A stretch of DNA of 64,000 bases from Iamia sp963728655 (GCA_963728655.1 CAVSLD010000002.1:186001-250000), one strand, 5' to 3'; shown: positions 31,919-40,714, counted from the first letter of the stretch. Notes: generated from the letters alone by a model not told the origin. Made by a program: numbers and translations.

Positions 31919-34005
31919 CGCGGCCCGGGCCGGCCGGGCCGCCCCTCGTCGCCACCTACCGGGTCCAGCTCACCCCGGACCTCGACCTGGTCGCCCTGCG
32001 CGCCCTGGTGCCCTACCTGCGCGACCTCGGCATCTCCCACCTCTACCTGTCGCCGGTGCTCACCGCCCGCACCGGGTCCACCCACGGCTACGACCAGGTC
32101 GACCCCACCCGGGTGAGCGAGGCGCTGGGCGGTGAGGAGGCCCTGCGGGCCCTGGCCGCCGAGGGGCATGGGCCTGGTGCTCGACATCGTCCCCAACCAC
32201 ATGGGCACCGGCGACGAGAACCCCTGGTGGACCGATCCCGACCAGCGGGCCCGGTTCTTCGACCTCGACCCGGAGACCGGGCGGTGGCGTCGGTTCTTCG
32301 ACGTCGACGACCTGGCCGCCCTCCGCCAGGAGGACGAGGAGGTCTTCACCGCGACCCACGCCAAGGTGCGCGAGCTGCTGGCCGACGGCACCGTGGCCGG
32401 CGTGCGGGTCGACCACCCCGACGGCCTGGCCGACCCCGCCGGCTACCTGGCCCGCCTGGCCGAGGCCGCCCCGGGCGACGTGTGGGTGGAGAAGATCCTC
32501 CACACCGGCGAGGCCCTGCGGGACTGGCCGGTCTCGGGGACGGTGGGCTACGAGTTCCTGAACGACGTCACCGCCCTGTTCGTCGACCCCGCCGGCGAGG
32601 AGGCCCTCACCGCGCTGTGGCACGAGGTCTCCGGCGACACCCGGCCCTTCGCCGAGGTGGCGGCCGAGGCCGAGCGCGAGCAGGCGGCCACCACCTTCCG
32701 CCCCGAGGTCGAGCGCCTGGCCCGGGAGGCGGCGGCGTCAGGGCTCGACGACCTGGCCGACGTCGACGCCCTCACCGCCGCGGTCGCGTCGCTGCCGGTG
32801 TACCGCACCTACGTCGTGCCCGGTCGGGGCGAGGTGGCCGACGCCGACCGCGAGGCGGTGGCGGCGGCCGGGATCGACGGCCGCCTGGCCCGGGTCCTGC
32901 TGCTGGAGGAGCCCGGCCACGACGCCTTCGTCACCCGCTTCCAGCAGACCACCCCGGCGGTCACGGCCAAGGGGGTGGAGGACACCGCCTTCTACCGGTA
33001 CCTCCGGCTCCTCGCCCTCAACGAGGTCGGCGGCGACCCGGCCCGCTTCGGGCTCGCCGTCGACGCCTTCCACGCAGGCCAACGCCGAGCGGGCCCGGCG
33101 CCACCCCCGCGAACCTGCTGGAGACCTCGACCCACGACACCAAGCGCTCGGCCGACGTGCGGGCCCGCCTGACCACGCTCGCCGGACGGGCGGAGGAGTG
33201 GGCCGACCACGTGCGGCGGTGGATGGAGCTCACCGCGCCCCTCGTGACCGACGACGGCCCCGACGACGCCGAGCGCTACCTCGTCCTCCAGACCCTCGTC
33301 GGGGCCTGGCCCATCGACGCCGAGCGCCTCGAGGAGTACCTGCGCAAGGCCCTGCGCGAGGCCAAGCGGACCACCAGCTGGGTCGAGCCCGACGAGGCCC
33401 GGGAGGCGGCCGTCATCGGCTTCGCCACCGACCTGCTCGACCGGCGGCCCTTCCTCGACGCCTTCCTGCCCTTCGCCGCCGAGGTCGCGGCGGAGGGCGC
33501 CGAGGTGGCCCGGGCCATGACCCTGCTCAAGCTCACCAGCCCCGGGCGTGCCCGACGTGTACCAGGGCGACGAGCTGGAGGACCTGTCCCTGGTGGACCC
33601 CGACAACCGCCGCCCGGTCGACTGGGAGCTCCGCCGGCGAGGCCCTGGCCGACCTGGACGCCGGGGCCGAGCCGACCGAGGCCACGGCCAAGCTCGACCT
33701 CGTGCGCCGGGTGCTGGCCCTCCGGGCCGAGCGCCCCGACGGCCTTCGCCGGTGCCTACCGCGCCCTCGACGCCGGGCCGGCGACCTGCGCCTTCACCCG
33801 GGGCGACGACGAGGTGCTGGTGGTGGTGGCCGTCCGCCCCCGCCTCGGCGGGGCGACCGTGACCCTGCCGTCGGGGACCTGGGCGCCCGTGGTGGGCCCC
33901 TCGTCGCAGGTCGGCGGGGGGGTGCCGCACCCGGTGGCGGCCCTGCTGGGCGGGCACAGGTGTGCGCTCTGGGTGGCGGAGACCGCCACGGAGCGGGCGG
34001 ACTGA
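31911..34005 (+). CDS. treY: malto-oligosyltrehalose synthase (frameshifts)
   Basis: GH13_26 enzyme converting the reducing-end alpha-1,4 bond of maltooligosaccharides to the alpha,alpha-1,1 bond of trehalose. GTG 31911 overlaps the glgX stop; one extra base near 31947 leads into VATYRVQLTPDLDLVALRAL, LGISHLYLSPVLTAR, GSTHGYDQVDP, then GLVLDIVPNHMGTGDENPWW, the nucleophile VAGVRVDHPDGLADP, WVEKILHTGEALRDW, GTVGYEFLNDVTALFVDP, TPAVTAKGVEDTAFYRY and NLLETSTHDTKRSADVRARL. Further shifts near 32165, 33075, 33547, 33640 and 33745. About 697 residues, on the short side because the insertion usually present after the NPWW segment is small. Last enzyme gene of the cluster; it is followed by paired hairpins and the sigma factor promoter. 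Confidence 0.92.
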
Positions 34006-34013
34006 GCGACAAG

Positions 34014-34049
34014 CACCCGGAAGGGTGAATCTTTCGGGTGTTCACCCGA
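34014..34049. repeat. two adjacent CACCC/GGGTG inverted repeats between treY and the sigma factor gene
   Basis: CACCC-GGAA-GGGTG (34014-34027) is followed by TCGGGTG-TT-CACCCGA (34034-34049), and CCGGGT recurs at 34057. They can act as a treY terminator or, as repeated CGGGTG half-sites overlapping the promoter, as an operator for the sigma factor gene. Confidence 0.45.
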
Positions 34050-34062
34050 ACGTGTCCGGGTA
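34038..34062 (+). promoter_or_regulatory. SigB/SigF-type promoter candidate of the sigma factor gene
   Basis: GTGTT (34038-34042), 15 bases, then GGGTA (34058-34062), 12 bases before ATG 34075. This fits the general-stress sigma consensus (GTTT-type -35 with GGGTA -10), suggesting autoregulation. Confidence 0.45.
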
Positions 34063-34074
34063 GGCCGCGTACCG

Positions 34075-34914
34075 ATGACAACCACCGTCCCCGCCCGCCG
34101 CCGCCCCCGGACCGCCCGCTGCGACCTCGCCACCGCCCGCCGCACCGCCCCGGTGCCCAAGGGGGGAGGCGACGAGGGCGTCGTCGACGACGTCGACGCC
34201 GACGTGTGGGCCCTCCACGTCCGCTACCAGCGCACCCGCGCTCCCGAGGACCTGGCCGCGCTGGTCGAGGAGTACCGGGCCTACGCCGCCTCGCTGGCCC
34301 GACGCCTGTACCGCGAGGGCGTGCCCCTCGAGGATCTCCGCCAGGTCGCGCTGGAGGCCTTGGTCATGGCTCTCCAGCGCTTCGACTGCGAGCGGGGCAT
34401 CCCCTTCTGCGGCTTCGCCACCCCCACCATCCTCGGCGCCCTCAAGCGCCACTACCGCGACCAGGGCTGGTCCATCCGGATCCCCCGGTCCCTGCAGGAC
34501 CTGGCCGTGCCGGCCCGCGACGCGGCCGACCGCCTGGCCGCCGGCCTGGGGCGCACGCCCCGGCCCCAGGAGGTCGCCGACGAGATGGGCGTCGACCTCG
34601 CCACCCTGCGCCAGGTCGACGCGGCCACCCACGCCCGGCGCACCTCCTCGCTCGACGCCCCGCCTCGCGAGGGCGCGGCCCCCACCGAGGTGGGTGTGAT
34701 CGACCGCGACCTGGACCTGATGGAGGACCTCACCGCGGTCACCGAAGCGATCCACATCCTCGACGACCGGAGTCGACAGGTGCTCTCGCTGTACTTCTTC
34801 GAGGAGCTCACCCAGACCGAGATCGCGGAGCGCTTCGACGTGAGCCAGATGCAGGTGTCGCGCTGGATCCGCAGCGCCCTCGACCGCCTGCGCTCCCACC
34901 TCGTGGCCGGCTGA
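34075..34914 (+). CDS. RNA polymerase sigma factor, SigB/SigF/SigG-like
   Basis: 279-residue group 3 sigma-70 factor without region 1.1. Region 2 has VEEYRAYAASLARRLYREG and PLEDLRQVALEALVMALQRF followed by the -10-recognition segment FCGFATPTILGALKRHYRD, QGWSIRIPRSLQDL. Region 3 has GRTPRPQEVADEMGVDLATL. Region 4 has LDDRSRQVLSLYFFEELTQ and TEIAERFDVSQMQVSRWIRS. This pattern matches actinobacterial general-stress factors. The N-terminal 45 residues are Arg/Pro-rich. Intact frame. No anti-sigma factor (RsbW/UsfX) gene adjoins it, so control may be transcriptional or unlinked. Its placement directly after the trehalose/glucan genes suggests a stress link. Confidence 0.88.
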   Translation: MTTTVPARRRPRTARCDLATARRTAPVPKGGGDEGVVDDVDADVWALHVRYQRTRAPEDLAALVEEYRAYAASLARRLYREGVPLEDLRQVALEALVMALQRFDCERGIPFCGFATPTILGALKRHYRDQGWSIRIPRSLQDLAVPARDAADRLAAGLGRTPRPQEVADEMGVDLATLRQVDAATHARRTSSLDAPPREGAAPTEVGVIDRDLDLMEDLTAVTEAIHILDDRSRQVLSLYFFEELTQTEIAERFDVSQMQVSRWIRSALDRLRSHLVAG

Positions 34915-34993
34915 CCCCTTCCCCGGCGGCGCGGTGGGTGGCGGGGTCGGTCCCGCCGTCCCGGCTACCGCCGCGGTCGAGGCGGCGGGCTCG

Positions 34994-35683
34994 TCACGGC
35001 CAGCCCGCTCCTGCGTCCCGATCGGGGCGGAAGCCGTGGTCGATGCCCCAGAGGGCCGCCTGGGTGCGGCTGGTGACGTCGAGCTTCCGGTACAGCTTGC
35101 GGGTGTGGGTCTTGATCGAGTTGACGCTGAGGTACAGAGCTGCGGCGATGTCGGCGGTCGAGTGGCCCTGGGTGATGAGGGCCAAGACCTCGCTCTCCCG
35201 CTCGGTGAGGCCGAAGTCCCGGCCGGGCCAGCGCTTGGCGTCCTCGGAACGCTCGTCGGCCTGGGTGGCGCCTCGTCCCAGCTCGTGGGTGGCCACCACC
35301 CTCTCGCCGGCCCGGATGGCCTCGAGGGAGCGGGCCAGGACGTCGCCCGTGAGCCCCTTCGACAGGAAGCCGTCGGCCCCGGCGGCCAGGCTGCCGTCGA
35401 TGAGGTCGTCGTTGTTGCCCCAGCTGTAGACAGCCACCTTCTCCACCAGCGGGTGCTCCCGGACCTCGCGGATCCGAGCCTCGCCGTCGAGGAGGGCGAA
35501 GCACTCCAGGAGGGCGACGTCGACGTCCTCCGCAGGGGTGCCGTGCTCGGTCCTCTCCACGATCCGGACCCTGTCGCCGTGCGGCGCCAAGAGCGCGGCG
35601 GTGCCCTGCACCACGACCTCGTAGTCGTCGATGACGACGACCCGGACCGGAGCTCGGGAGCCGTCGTCGTCGCTGCCGCTCAT
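34994..35683 (-). CDS. LuxR/NarL-type response regulator with Glu at the phosphorylation site
   Basis: 229-residue regulator with an N-terminal receiver domain and a C-terminal LuxR helix-turn-helix (LTERESEVLALITQGHSTAD, then LYLSVNSIKTHTRKLYRKL). The receiver has the acidic pair Asp19-Asp20, a Ser87 in the Thr/Ser position and Lys109, but the expected phosphoacceptor Asp is Glu60 (LLECF). That change often mimics phosphorylation or shows phosphorylation-independent control; no partner histidine kinase is adjacent. ATG 35683 is the best start, since upstream in-frame sequence is Pro/Arg-rich. Intact frame. Transcribed toward the sigma factor gene, with which it converges. Confidence 0.85.
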   Translation of the reverse strand: MSGSDDDGSRAPVRVVVIDDYEVVVQGTAALLAPHGDRVRIVERTEHGTPAEDVDVALLECFALLDGEARIREVREHPLVEKVAVYSWGNNDDLIDGSLAAGADGFLSKGLTGDVLARSLEAIRAGERVVATHELGRGATQADERSEDAKRWPGRDFGLTERESEVLALITQGHSTADIAAALYLSVNSIKTHTRKLYRKLDVTSRTQAALWGIDHGFRPDRDAGAGWP

Positions 35684-35805
35684 GGTCGACCCCGCCCGTC
35701 GGCGGGGCGGGGAGCCGAGAGGGAGGGGGCGCCCACCGGTGTCCTTGGGGCCGGGAGCGGCCGGGCGGGGGGTGATGTGCGCACGGGGTGCGTCCTCTCT
35801 GCGGT

Positions 35806-35827
35806 GTGCGGGGGCGCTAGCCCGCAC
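35806..35827. terminator. hairpin downstream of the coiled-coil protein gene
   Basis: Arms GTGCGGG and CCCGCAC with an eight-base loop, about 50 bases beyond the stop codon at 35875 on the minus strand. Confidence 0.35.
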
Positions 35828-35874
35828 GGCGCCCGCCGAAACGGACGCGACGCAGGCAGATCGGAGGGGTCGGA

Positions 35875-36855
35875 TCAGGCGCGCTCGCCCGTCTCCTCCT
35901 TCGCCGCCGCCACCGCCTCCTCCTGCTGGGCCAGGGCGGACGCGGCCCGCTCCCGGGCGTCCCGGGCGCCGTCGCGCCGGCCCCGAGCCTCCTCCAGGGC
36001 AGCCGCCGCCGTCCGCTCCGCCTCCTCCGCAGACGCCAGTGCGCGGGCGGCCTCGTCGCGGGCCGTCGTCGCCTCCTCCAGGCGGCTGTGGGCGGCCGCC
36101 TCCCGCGCCGCGGCCTCCCGGTCGGCCTCCTCCCTCCATGCCGCGCCCCGCTCGGCCGCGGCCGCCTCCTCGGCGTCGTCGTCGGCGGTCGCCGACGGCG
36201 CGTCGGCGGAGGCCCGGGCTCGGCGCCGGCCCCCGGCGTCGGTCCGGCGCGCCCCGTCACTCGGTCGGGTCGGGCCCGACGGCCGCGCCGCCGGGGCAGA
36301 GGGGGCGCCCTCGCCCCGCCCGGCGGGAGCGGTGCCGGGAGCATCAGCGGATGGGGCCGTCGTCGCTGCGAGTCGTCCTCGCTTCGCTCGGACAGCCACG
36401 CCGTGCTTGCTTGGTCGGCCCCGCCTGTCGGCTCGGTCTCCGGGCACGGCGAGCAGCCGCCCCTCGGTCCACGCCGCCCGGGCATCGGGGTCGCCCAGGA
36501 CCTGCCGGGCGGCGAGGGCCACGTCGGCGGAGCCGTCGGCCGCCGCCGCCACCTCGTCGAGCACCTCCCGCAGGGCGGCCATGGCGGGCCGCACCCGGCC
36601 ACCCCGTCCGACCTGGGCCTGCTCCAGCGTCGTCGCCGCGGCCGCCGCCCGCTCGGCCAGGTCCGGGTCGGCCCGCTGGACCCCCAGGAGGTCCCACACC
36701 ACCCGGAGCGGCTTGCGCACCTTCGCCAGGGCCGCCGCCTCCTCCCGGCGGCCGTCGGCCCGCAGGGCACGCGAGTGCGCCGTGCGGGTGGTGACGAAGC
36801 CGTCCGGCCCGGCCGCCAGGACCGCGGCCACCTCGTCGTCGGGCGCGTCGACCAC
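35875..36855 (-). CDS. hypothetical actinobacterial coiled-coil protein
   Basis: 326-residue protein of a family common but uncharacterised in actinobacteria. The N-terminal helical domain has the family pattern FVTTRTAHSRALRADGRREE, AAALAKVRKPLRVVWDLLGV. A middle disordered Pro/Ala/Gly/Arg-rich stretch follows, then a C-terminal Ala/Glu/Arg coiled coil of about 110 residues (heptads in WREEADREAAAREAAAHS and on). No signal or membrane segment. GTG 36855 puts the conserved pattern about 20 residues from the start; GTG 36915 would add 20 Pro/Arg-rich residues. Intact frame. A chromosome- or envelope-associated structural role is conceivable but unproven. Confidence 0.65.
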   Translation of the reverse strand: MVDAPDDEVAAVLAAGPDGFVTTRTAHSRALRADGRREEAAALAKVRKPLRVVWDLLGVQRADPDLAERAAAAATTLEQAQVGRGGRVRPAMAALREVLDEVAAAADGSADVALAARQVLGDPDARAAWTEGRLLAVPGDRADRRGRPSKHGVAVRAKRGRLAATTAPSADAPGTAPAGRGEGAPSAPAARPSGPTRPSDGARRTDAGGRRRARASADAPSATADDDAEEAAAAERGAAWREEADREAAAREAAAHSRLEEATTARDEAARALASAEEAERTAAAALEEARGRRDGARDARERAASALAQQEEAVAAAKEETGERA

Positions 36856-37003
36856 GGCCCCAGCCTGCCCGACGGGCTCGGCCCCCGGGGCAGCCCGGCG
36901 GGGGCGTGCGCCCACCAGGAGCCCGGCGAGGGGTCAGACCGCGACCTGCGTCGGTGGGGGGCGGACCGGGTTTGCCCTCACCCTCCGGGGGGAGGGGGCG
37001 AGC

Positions 37004-37690
37004 ATGCAGTGGTTCCTCGGGTGGGACGTCGTGGGGCGCATGGCCGTCGCGATGGTCCTCGGGGCGATCATCGGCATGGAGCGGGAGGTGCGCGACCACC
37101 CGGCCGGGCTGCGGACCCACGCCACCGTGGCCCTCGGCGCCGCCGTCTTCGGGGTGATCTCCACCACCGGGTTCTCCGAGATCGCCGCCCCCCGTGCCGA
37201 CACCAACCTCCAGGCCGACGTCACCCGGGTGGCGTCGCAGGTGGTGGTGGGCATCGGGTTCCTCGGCGCCGGCCTCATCTTCCGGCGGCGTGGCGCGGTC
37301 CGGAACCTCACCACCGCAGCGTCCCTGTGGGTCACCGCCGCGGTCGGGCTGGCCGCCGGCGTCGGCGATCCCGGTGTCGCCGTCGTCGGCACCGCCCTGA
37401 TGGTCGGGATCCTCGCCGCCCTGCGCGGCCCCCAGCACTGGCTGCTGCGCCGGACCGGCCGGGCCCGGCGGCGGCTCCGGGTCGCGGTGGGCGAGGCCGG
37501 CGACGTGACCGCTCTGCGGACGGCGGTCGAGGGGACCGAGGGTGTGGATGTGGACCGCTGGCGGGTGGAGAAGCACGACGGGGCGGTGGTGGTGGAGGCG
37601 TCGGTGTCGGGCCGCACCGCCCGCGACCTCGACGACGGGATCTCGACCCTGGCCGGCTCACCGCTGGTGCACGACCTCCGCCTGCGCTGA
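37004..37690 (+). CDS. MgtC/SapB family membrane protein
   Basis: 228-residue inner-membrane protein. The N-terminal MgtC domain has about four membrane helices and the family signatures MVLGAIIGMEREVRDHPAGL, RTHATVALGAAVF, then VGIGFLGAGLIFRRRGAVR and NLTTAASLWVTAAVGLAAG. The soluble C-terminal part (about 75 residues, RLRVAVGEAGDVTALRTAVE onward) resembles an ACT-like domain, as in MgtC homologues of actinobacteria. MgtC proteins help adaptation to low magnesium and modulate ATP synthase in pathogens; the role in free-living bacteria is less clear. ATG 37004 follows a strong GGAGGGGG. Intact frame. Confidence 0.88.
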   Translation: MQWFLGWDVVGRMAVAMVLGAIIGMEREVRDHPAGLRTHATVALGAAVFGVISTTGFSEIAAPRADTNLQADVTRVASQVVVGIGFLGAGLIFRRRGAVRNLTTAASLWVTAAVGLAAGVGDPGVAVVGTALMVGILAALRGPQHWLLRRTGRARRRLRVAVGEAGDVTALRTAVEGTEGVDVDRWRVEKHDGAVVVEASVSGRTARDLDDGISTLAGSPLVHDLRLR

Positions 37691-37785
37691 GGGGACCCCC
37701 GACCGGTGGCACCGCCGCGAGGTCGCGACCTGATGTGTCGCAGCCGACCCAGGAGGGAGTGCCCAGACCCCGACCGGAGGTCCCC

Positions 37786-38457
37786 ATGCCCGACACACCA
37801 CCCGTCGTCGTCCTGCTCGACGTCGACGGCACCCTCATCGACAGCACCTGGCTGCACACCGTGGCCTGGGCCCGGGCCCTGCGTCGCCTCGGCCACGACG
37901 TGCCCATGCACCGCATCCACCCGCTGATCGGGATGGGTGGGGACCGGCTCGTGCCCGAGCTGGTCGGACACGACCTCGACGGCGCCGGTGATGCCCACCA
38001 GGAGGCGTACGAGTCCCTGGCCCCCGACCTCCGCCCCCTGCCGGGAGCCCGCGACCTCGTGCACGCCATCCACCACGCCGGCGCCCGGCCGGTGCTGGCG
38101 ACGTCGTCGCGGCCCGAGACCCTCGCCCCGGCCCGTGAGCTGCTCGACGTCGACGAGTGGCTGGGCGACGTCACCGACTCCGGCGACGTGGAGGAGTCCA
38201 AGCCCTCGCCCGACATCTTCGCCACCGCCCTGGAGCGGGCCGGCGTCCCGGCCGAGCGGGCCGTGGCCGTGGGCGACACCGGCTGGGACGTGCGCTCGGC
38301 GCGCGCGGCAGGCATCCCGGTCATCGGCGTGCTGACCGGAGGGTGGCGGGGACCGGAGCTGGTGGCCGAGGGCGCCGCGGAGGTCTACGAGGACGCCGCG
38401 TCCCTCGCCGAGGACCTGGCCCTCAGCATCATCGGGCGGGCCCTGCAGGAGGGCTGA
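37786..38457 (+). CDS. HAD-superfamily hydrolase (phosphatase-like)
   Basis: 223-residue HAD hydrolase with all four motifs: DVDGTLIDST (nucleophile Asp), TSSRPET (Ser/Thr), the Lys in EESKPSPDIF, and GDTGWDVRSARAAGI (acidic metal ligands). A helical cap follows motif 1, as in subfamily IA (phosphoglycolate phosphatase or beta-phosphoglucomutase-like). GGAGG lies six bases before ATG 37786. Substrate not determinable. Intact frame; a perfect hairpin follows 16 bases after its stop and separates it from the convergent acidic-protein gene. Confidence 0.88.
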   Translation: MPDTPPVVVLLDVDGTLIDSTWLHTVAWARALRRLGHDVPMHRIHPLIGMGGDRLVPELVGHDLDGAGDAHQEAYESLAPDLRPLPGARDLVHAIHHAGARPVLATSSRPETLAPARELLDVDEWLGDVTDSGDVEESKPSPDIFATALERAGVPAERAVAVGDTGWDVRSARAAGIPVIGVLTGGWRGPELVAEGAAEVYEDAASLAEDLALSIIGRALQEG

Positions 38458-38473
38458 TCCCGGCGCGCGAGCG

Positions 38474-38499
38474 GGCGCCCGGCCCGTGGGCCGGGCGCC
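38474..38499. terminator. strong bidirectional terminator hairpin
   Basis: Perfect 12-base arms GGCGCCCGGCCC and GGGCCGGGCGCC separated by only two bases (a four-base effective loop), between the stops of two convergent genes. No U-tract on either side. Confidence 0.6.
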
Positions 38500-38505
38500 G
38501 CGCCC

Positions 38506-38724
38506 TCAGGAGGGACCGCCGTCCTCGGCGTCGTCGGGGCGGGGGTAGCCCAGGTCGTGGGTCTCCTTGCCCTCGGCCTCCCGTGCGAACTGGGCCTCGG
38601 CCTCCTCCTCGGTGGCGTTCTCGGCCGCCGCCTTCTCGGCCACCTCCTCGTCGCGGGCGACGTCCTGGCCGAACCAGTCGTCGACCGTGCTGTTCTCGGG
38701 CTCGCGGATCTCGCCGTCGGGCAT
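38506..38724 (-). CDS. small acidic hypothetical protein
   Basis: 72-residue very acidic protein (net charge about -20), with a Glu/Ala-rich helix (DEEVAEKAAAENATEEEAEA) and no Cys. Strong GAGGAG before ATG 38724. An inverted repeat that also fits a stress-sigma promoter lies 33 bases upstream. Composition resembles small stress-induced hydrophilic proteins, but no homologue is recognised. Intact frame, divergent from the membrane protein set beginning at 38905. Confidence 0.55.
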   Translation of the reverse strand: MPDGEIREPENSTVDDWFGQDVARDEEVAEKAAAENATEEEAEAQFAREAEGKETHDLGYPRPDDAEDGGPS

Positions 38725-38756
38725 GGGTTCGCTCCTCAGGTGGGGGAGCCGGCGGG

Positions 38757-38781
38757 CTTCCCGGTCGGACGTCCGGGAAAC
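38757..38781 (-). promoter_or_regulatory. inverted repeat overlapping a SigB-like promoter
   Basis: On the minus strand GTTT, 15 bases, then GGGAAG, about 33 bases before the small acidic gene. The same bases form the perfect inverted repeat TTCCCGG-(8)-CCGGGAA (38758-38779). Either reading could be the functional one. Confidence 0.35.
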
Positions 38782-38904
38782 CACGACCGGGTCCATCGTC
38801 ACGACGCGGCGGGTCCCCCATAGGGGTGGTCCGGGTGTGGGGACGGCATCGGCGGTGAAGGGGTGGCCCACCGACGAGGCACCTGCCCGCGACGAGGAGC
38901 ACCC

Positions 38905-39652
38905 ATGACCCCATCCACGACCGACCCGTCCCAGTCCACAGCCGGCGCCGCCGCCGAGCAGGGGAAGGCGGTCGCCGCCACCGCTGGCGGCGAGGCCCGC
39001 CAGGTCGCCGACACCGCCTCCCAGCAGCTCTCCAGCGTGGGCGGCGAGGCCATCGACCAGGCCCGCAACGTCCTCGACGGCGCCACCGGCGAGCTGCCGC
39101 ACCCAGCTCCAGCAGCGTCTCGGCGACCTGGCCGGAGCCGCTCGGGGGACCTCCGACGAGCTGCGGGCGCTCTGCGAGGGGCGGCCCGACGAGGCCGGAC
39201 GCACCCGCGACCTGGCCGAGCGGGCCAGCGACCAGCTCGGCCACCTGGCGGACCGGGCCGATGAGCTCGGGGTCGACGGCGTGGTCGAGGAGGTGGGCCG
39301 CTTCGCCCGGCGTCGGCCGGTCGTGTTCCTGGCCGGTGCGGCCGCCGCCGGGGTCCTGGTGGGCCGCATGGCCCGGGCCGGGCAACAGGCGCGCTCCGAC
39401 GACGGCGAGACCAGCAGCGGCGCCGCTGCCCCTCCCTCCCCCGCCTCGGTGGGCGACGGCCGTCCGGCACCGGCTGCGCCTGTCCCTGCCGGTGGGGCCA
39501 CGGTCCCGGGGCAGGTCACCTCGGACCCGTGGCCCGCCGACGCCCCGCTCGGCGAACCGGTCCCACCTGCCGCCGCCCCCGCCGTGACGCCCCCGGGTGC
39601 TCCGCTGGCGGGTGGGCCGGCAGGGTCCGCCACGGGCTGGCAGGGGCGATGA
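38905..39652 (+). CDS. single-pass membrane protein with amphipathic helices (one frameshift)
   Basis: About 248 residues. The N-terminal part is Ala/Gln-rich and helical (EQGKAVAATAGGEARQVADT, ASQQLSSVGGEAIDQARNVL). After one extra base near 39105 it continues QQRLGDLAGAARGTSDELRA, DLAERASDQLGHLADRADEL and then a membrane segment (VVFLAGAAAAGVLVGRMARA) and a Pro/Ala-rich disordered C-terminus. The order is like ElaB/YqjD- or DUF883-type membrane-tethered helical proteins. GAGGAG precedes ATG 38905. Stop and the next start overlap (ATGA), indicating an operon with the two following genes. Role unknown; envelope stress is plausible. Confidence 0.6.
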
Positions 39653-40050
39653 TGTCGGACCGACCGCTGCGGCCTGAGCGCTCGCTGGGCGAGCTGCTGG
39701 GCGAGATGAGCCAGGAGCTCTCGACGCTCTTCCGCCAGGAGGTCGAGCTGGCCCGGGAGGAGCTGAGGGAGGAGGGTCGCAAGGTGGGTCGGGCCGGGTC
39801 CCGGTTCGGCGGCGCGGCCGCAGCCGCGCTCTACGCCGGCTTCGCCCTGGTGCTGACCCTCGGCTTCCTGCTCGCCACCTTCCTGCCCGAGTGGGTGGCC
39901 TTCCTGGTGGTGACCCTGGCCCTCGGCGCCATCGCCGCGGTCCTCGGGCTGCGGGGCAAGAAGGAGGCGCAGGCGATCGACCCGGCGCCGGAAGAGACCA
40001 TCGAGACCCTCAAGGAGGATGCGCAATGGCTGAGCGAACGACGGAGCTGA
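39649..40050 (+). CDS. phage holin family (DUF1469-type) membrane protein
   Basis: 133-residue protein with an N-terminal amphipathic helix (LGELLGEMSQELSTLFRQEV, ELAREELREEGRKVG) and two adjoining membrane helices (AAAALYAGFALVLTLGFLLA and WVAFLVVTLALGAIAAVLG), then a cytoplasmic tail. This is the pattern of the putative actinobacterial holin-superfamily III proteins that usually occur with DUF3618 and YqjD-like genes on chromosomes, not in phages. Start ATG 39649 overlaps the upstream stop; a second ATG follows immediately. The 3' end overlaps the next gene by 25 bases, whose ribosome binding site (AAGGAGG) lies within it. Confidence 0.78.
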   Translation: MMSDRPLRPERSLGELLGEMSQELSTLFRQEVELAREELREEGRKVGRAGSRFGGAAAAALYAGFALVLTLGFLLATFLPEWVAFLVVTLALGAIAAVLGLRGKKEAQAIDPAPEETIETLKEDAQWLSERRS

Positions 40051-40632
40051 GACACGACATCGAGGACACCCGCCAACGGATGACCGGCACGGTCGACGCC
40101 ATCGGTGACCGGGTGAGCCCGGGGCGGGTGGCCGAGCGCCGCTGGGCCCGGGTGCGGGCGAGCACGACCCGCGCCAAGGAGCGGGTCATGGGGTCGCCGG
40201 GGTCCGCCGGCGGGCCGAGGTCCTCGGACCCCGGCGGCCTCACCGGTGCGGCCTCGTCCGCAGCCTCCACGGTGCGCGACGGGGTCAGCCACGCCCCCGA
40301 CCGCATCGAGCAGGGCACGCGGGGCAACCCCCTCGCCGCCGGCGCCGTGGCCTTCGGGGTGGGTGTGCTGGTCGGGTCGCTGGCCCCGGCGACCAAGGAG
40401 GAGGCCGAGCTGGTCGACCAGGCCCTCGAGCCGCTGCAGGCGGAGGCCAGGGCCATCGGCCAGGAGGTCGCCGCAGACGGCCAAGGGCGAGGCCCAGGAG
40501 GCGGTGGAGGCGACCAAGGCCGCCGCCACCGAGGCGGCCGAGGAGGTCAGGGGCGAGGCCCAGGGCAGTGCCGAGCGGGTGGGCGACCACGCCCAGCAGG
40601 CTCGCCAGGAGGTCTCCTCCGACCCGTCGTGA
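40026..40632 (+). CDS. DUF3618 domain protein (one frameshift)
   Basis: About 201 residues. The N-terminal DUF3618 signature ELRHDIEDTRQRMTGTVDAI is followed by GDRVSPGRVAERRW, a Gly/Ser-rich spacer, a membrane-like segment (NPLAAGAVAFGVGVLVGSLA) and an Ala/Glu-rich C-terminal helix. One extra base near 40485 shifts the frame before TAKGEAQEAVEATKAAATEA. Strong AAGGAGG seven bases before ATG 40026, within the previous gene. Last gene of a three-gene operon and followed by a terminator hairpin. Function unknown. Confidence 0.78.
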
Positions 40633-40686
40633 GACGGAGGGTCGAGCCCCGCACCGCCGGCCCATCCTGATCGCGACCGACGCGGT

Positions 40687-40714
40687 CCGCACCGTCCCGC
40701 AAGGGACTGTGCGG
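40687..40714. terminator. terminator hairpin between convergent genes
   Basis: Arms CCGCAC-C-GTCCC and GGGAC-T-GTGCGG (one mismatch) with a GCAA loop, between the DUF3618 gene and the methyltransferase gene. Confidence 0.55.

Noticed and set aside
39649..40050. Prophage remnant because of the holin-family gene
   Set aside because: No other phage gene is present, and this family commonly occurs with DUF3618 and YqjD-like genes on actinobacterial chromosomes.
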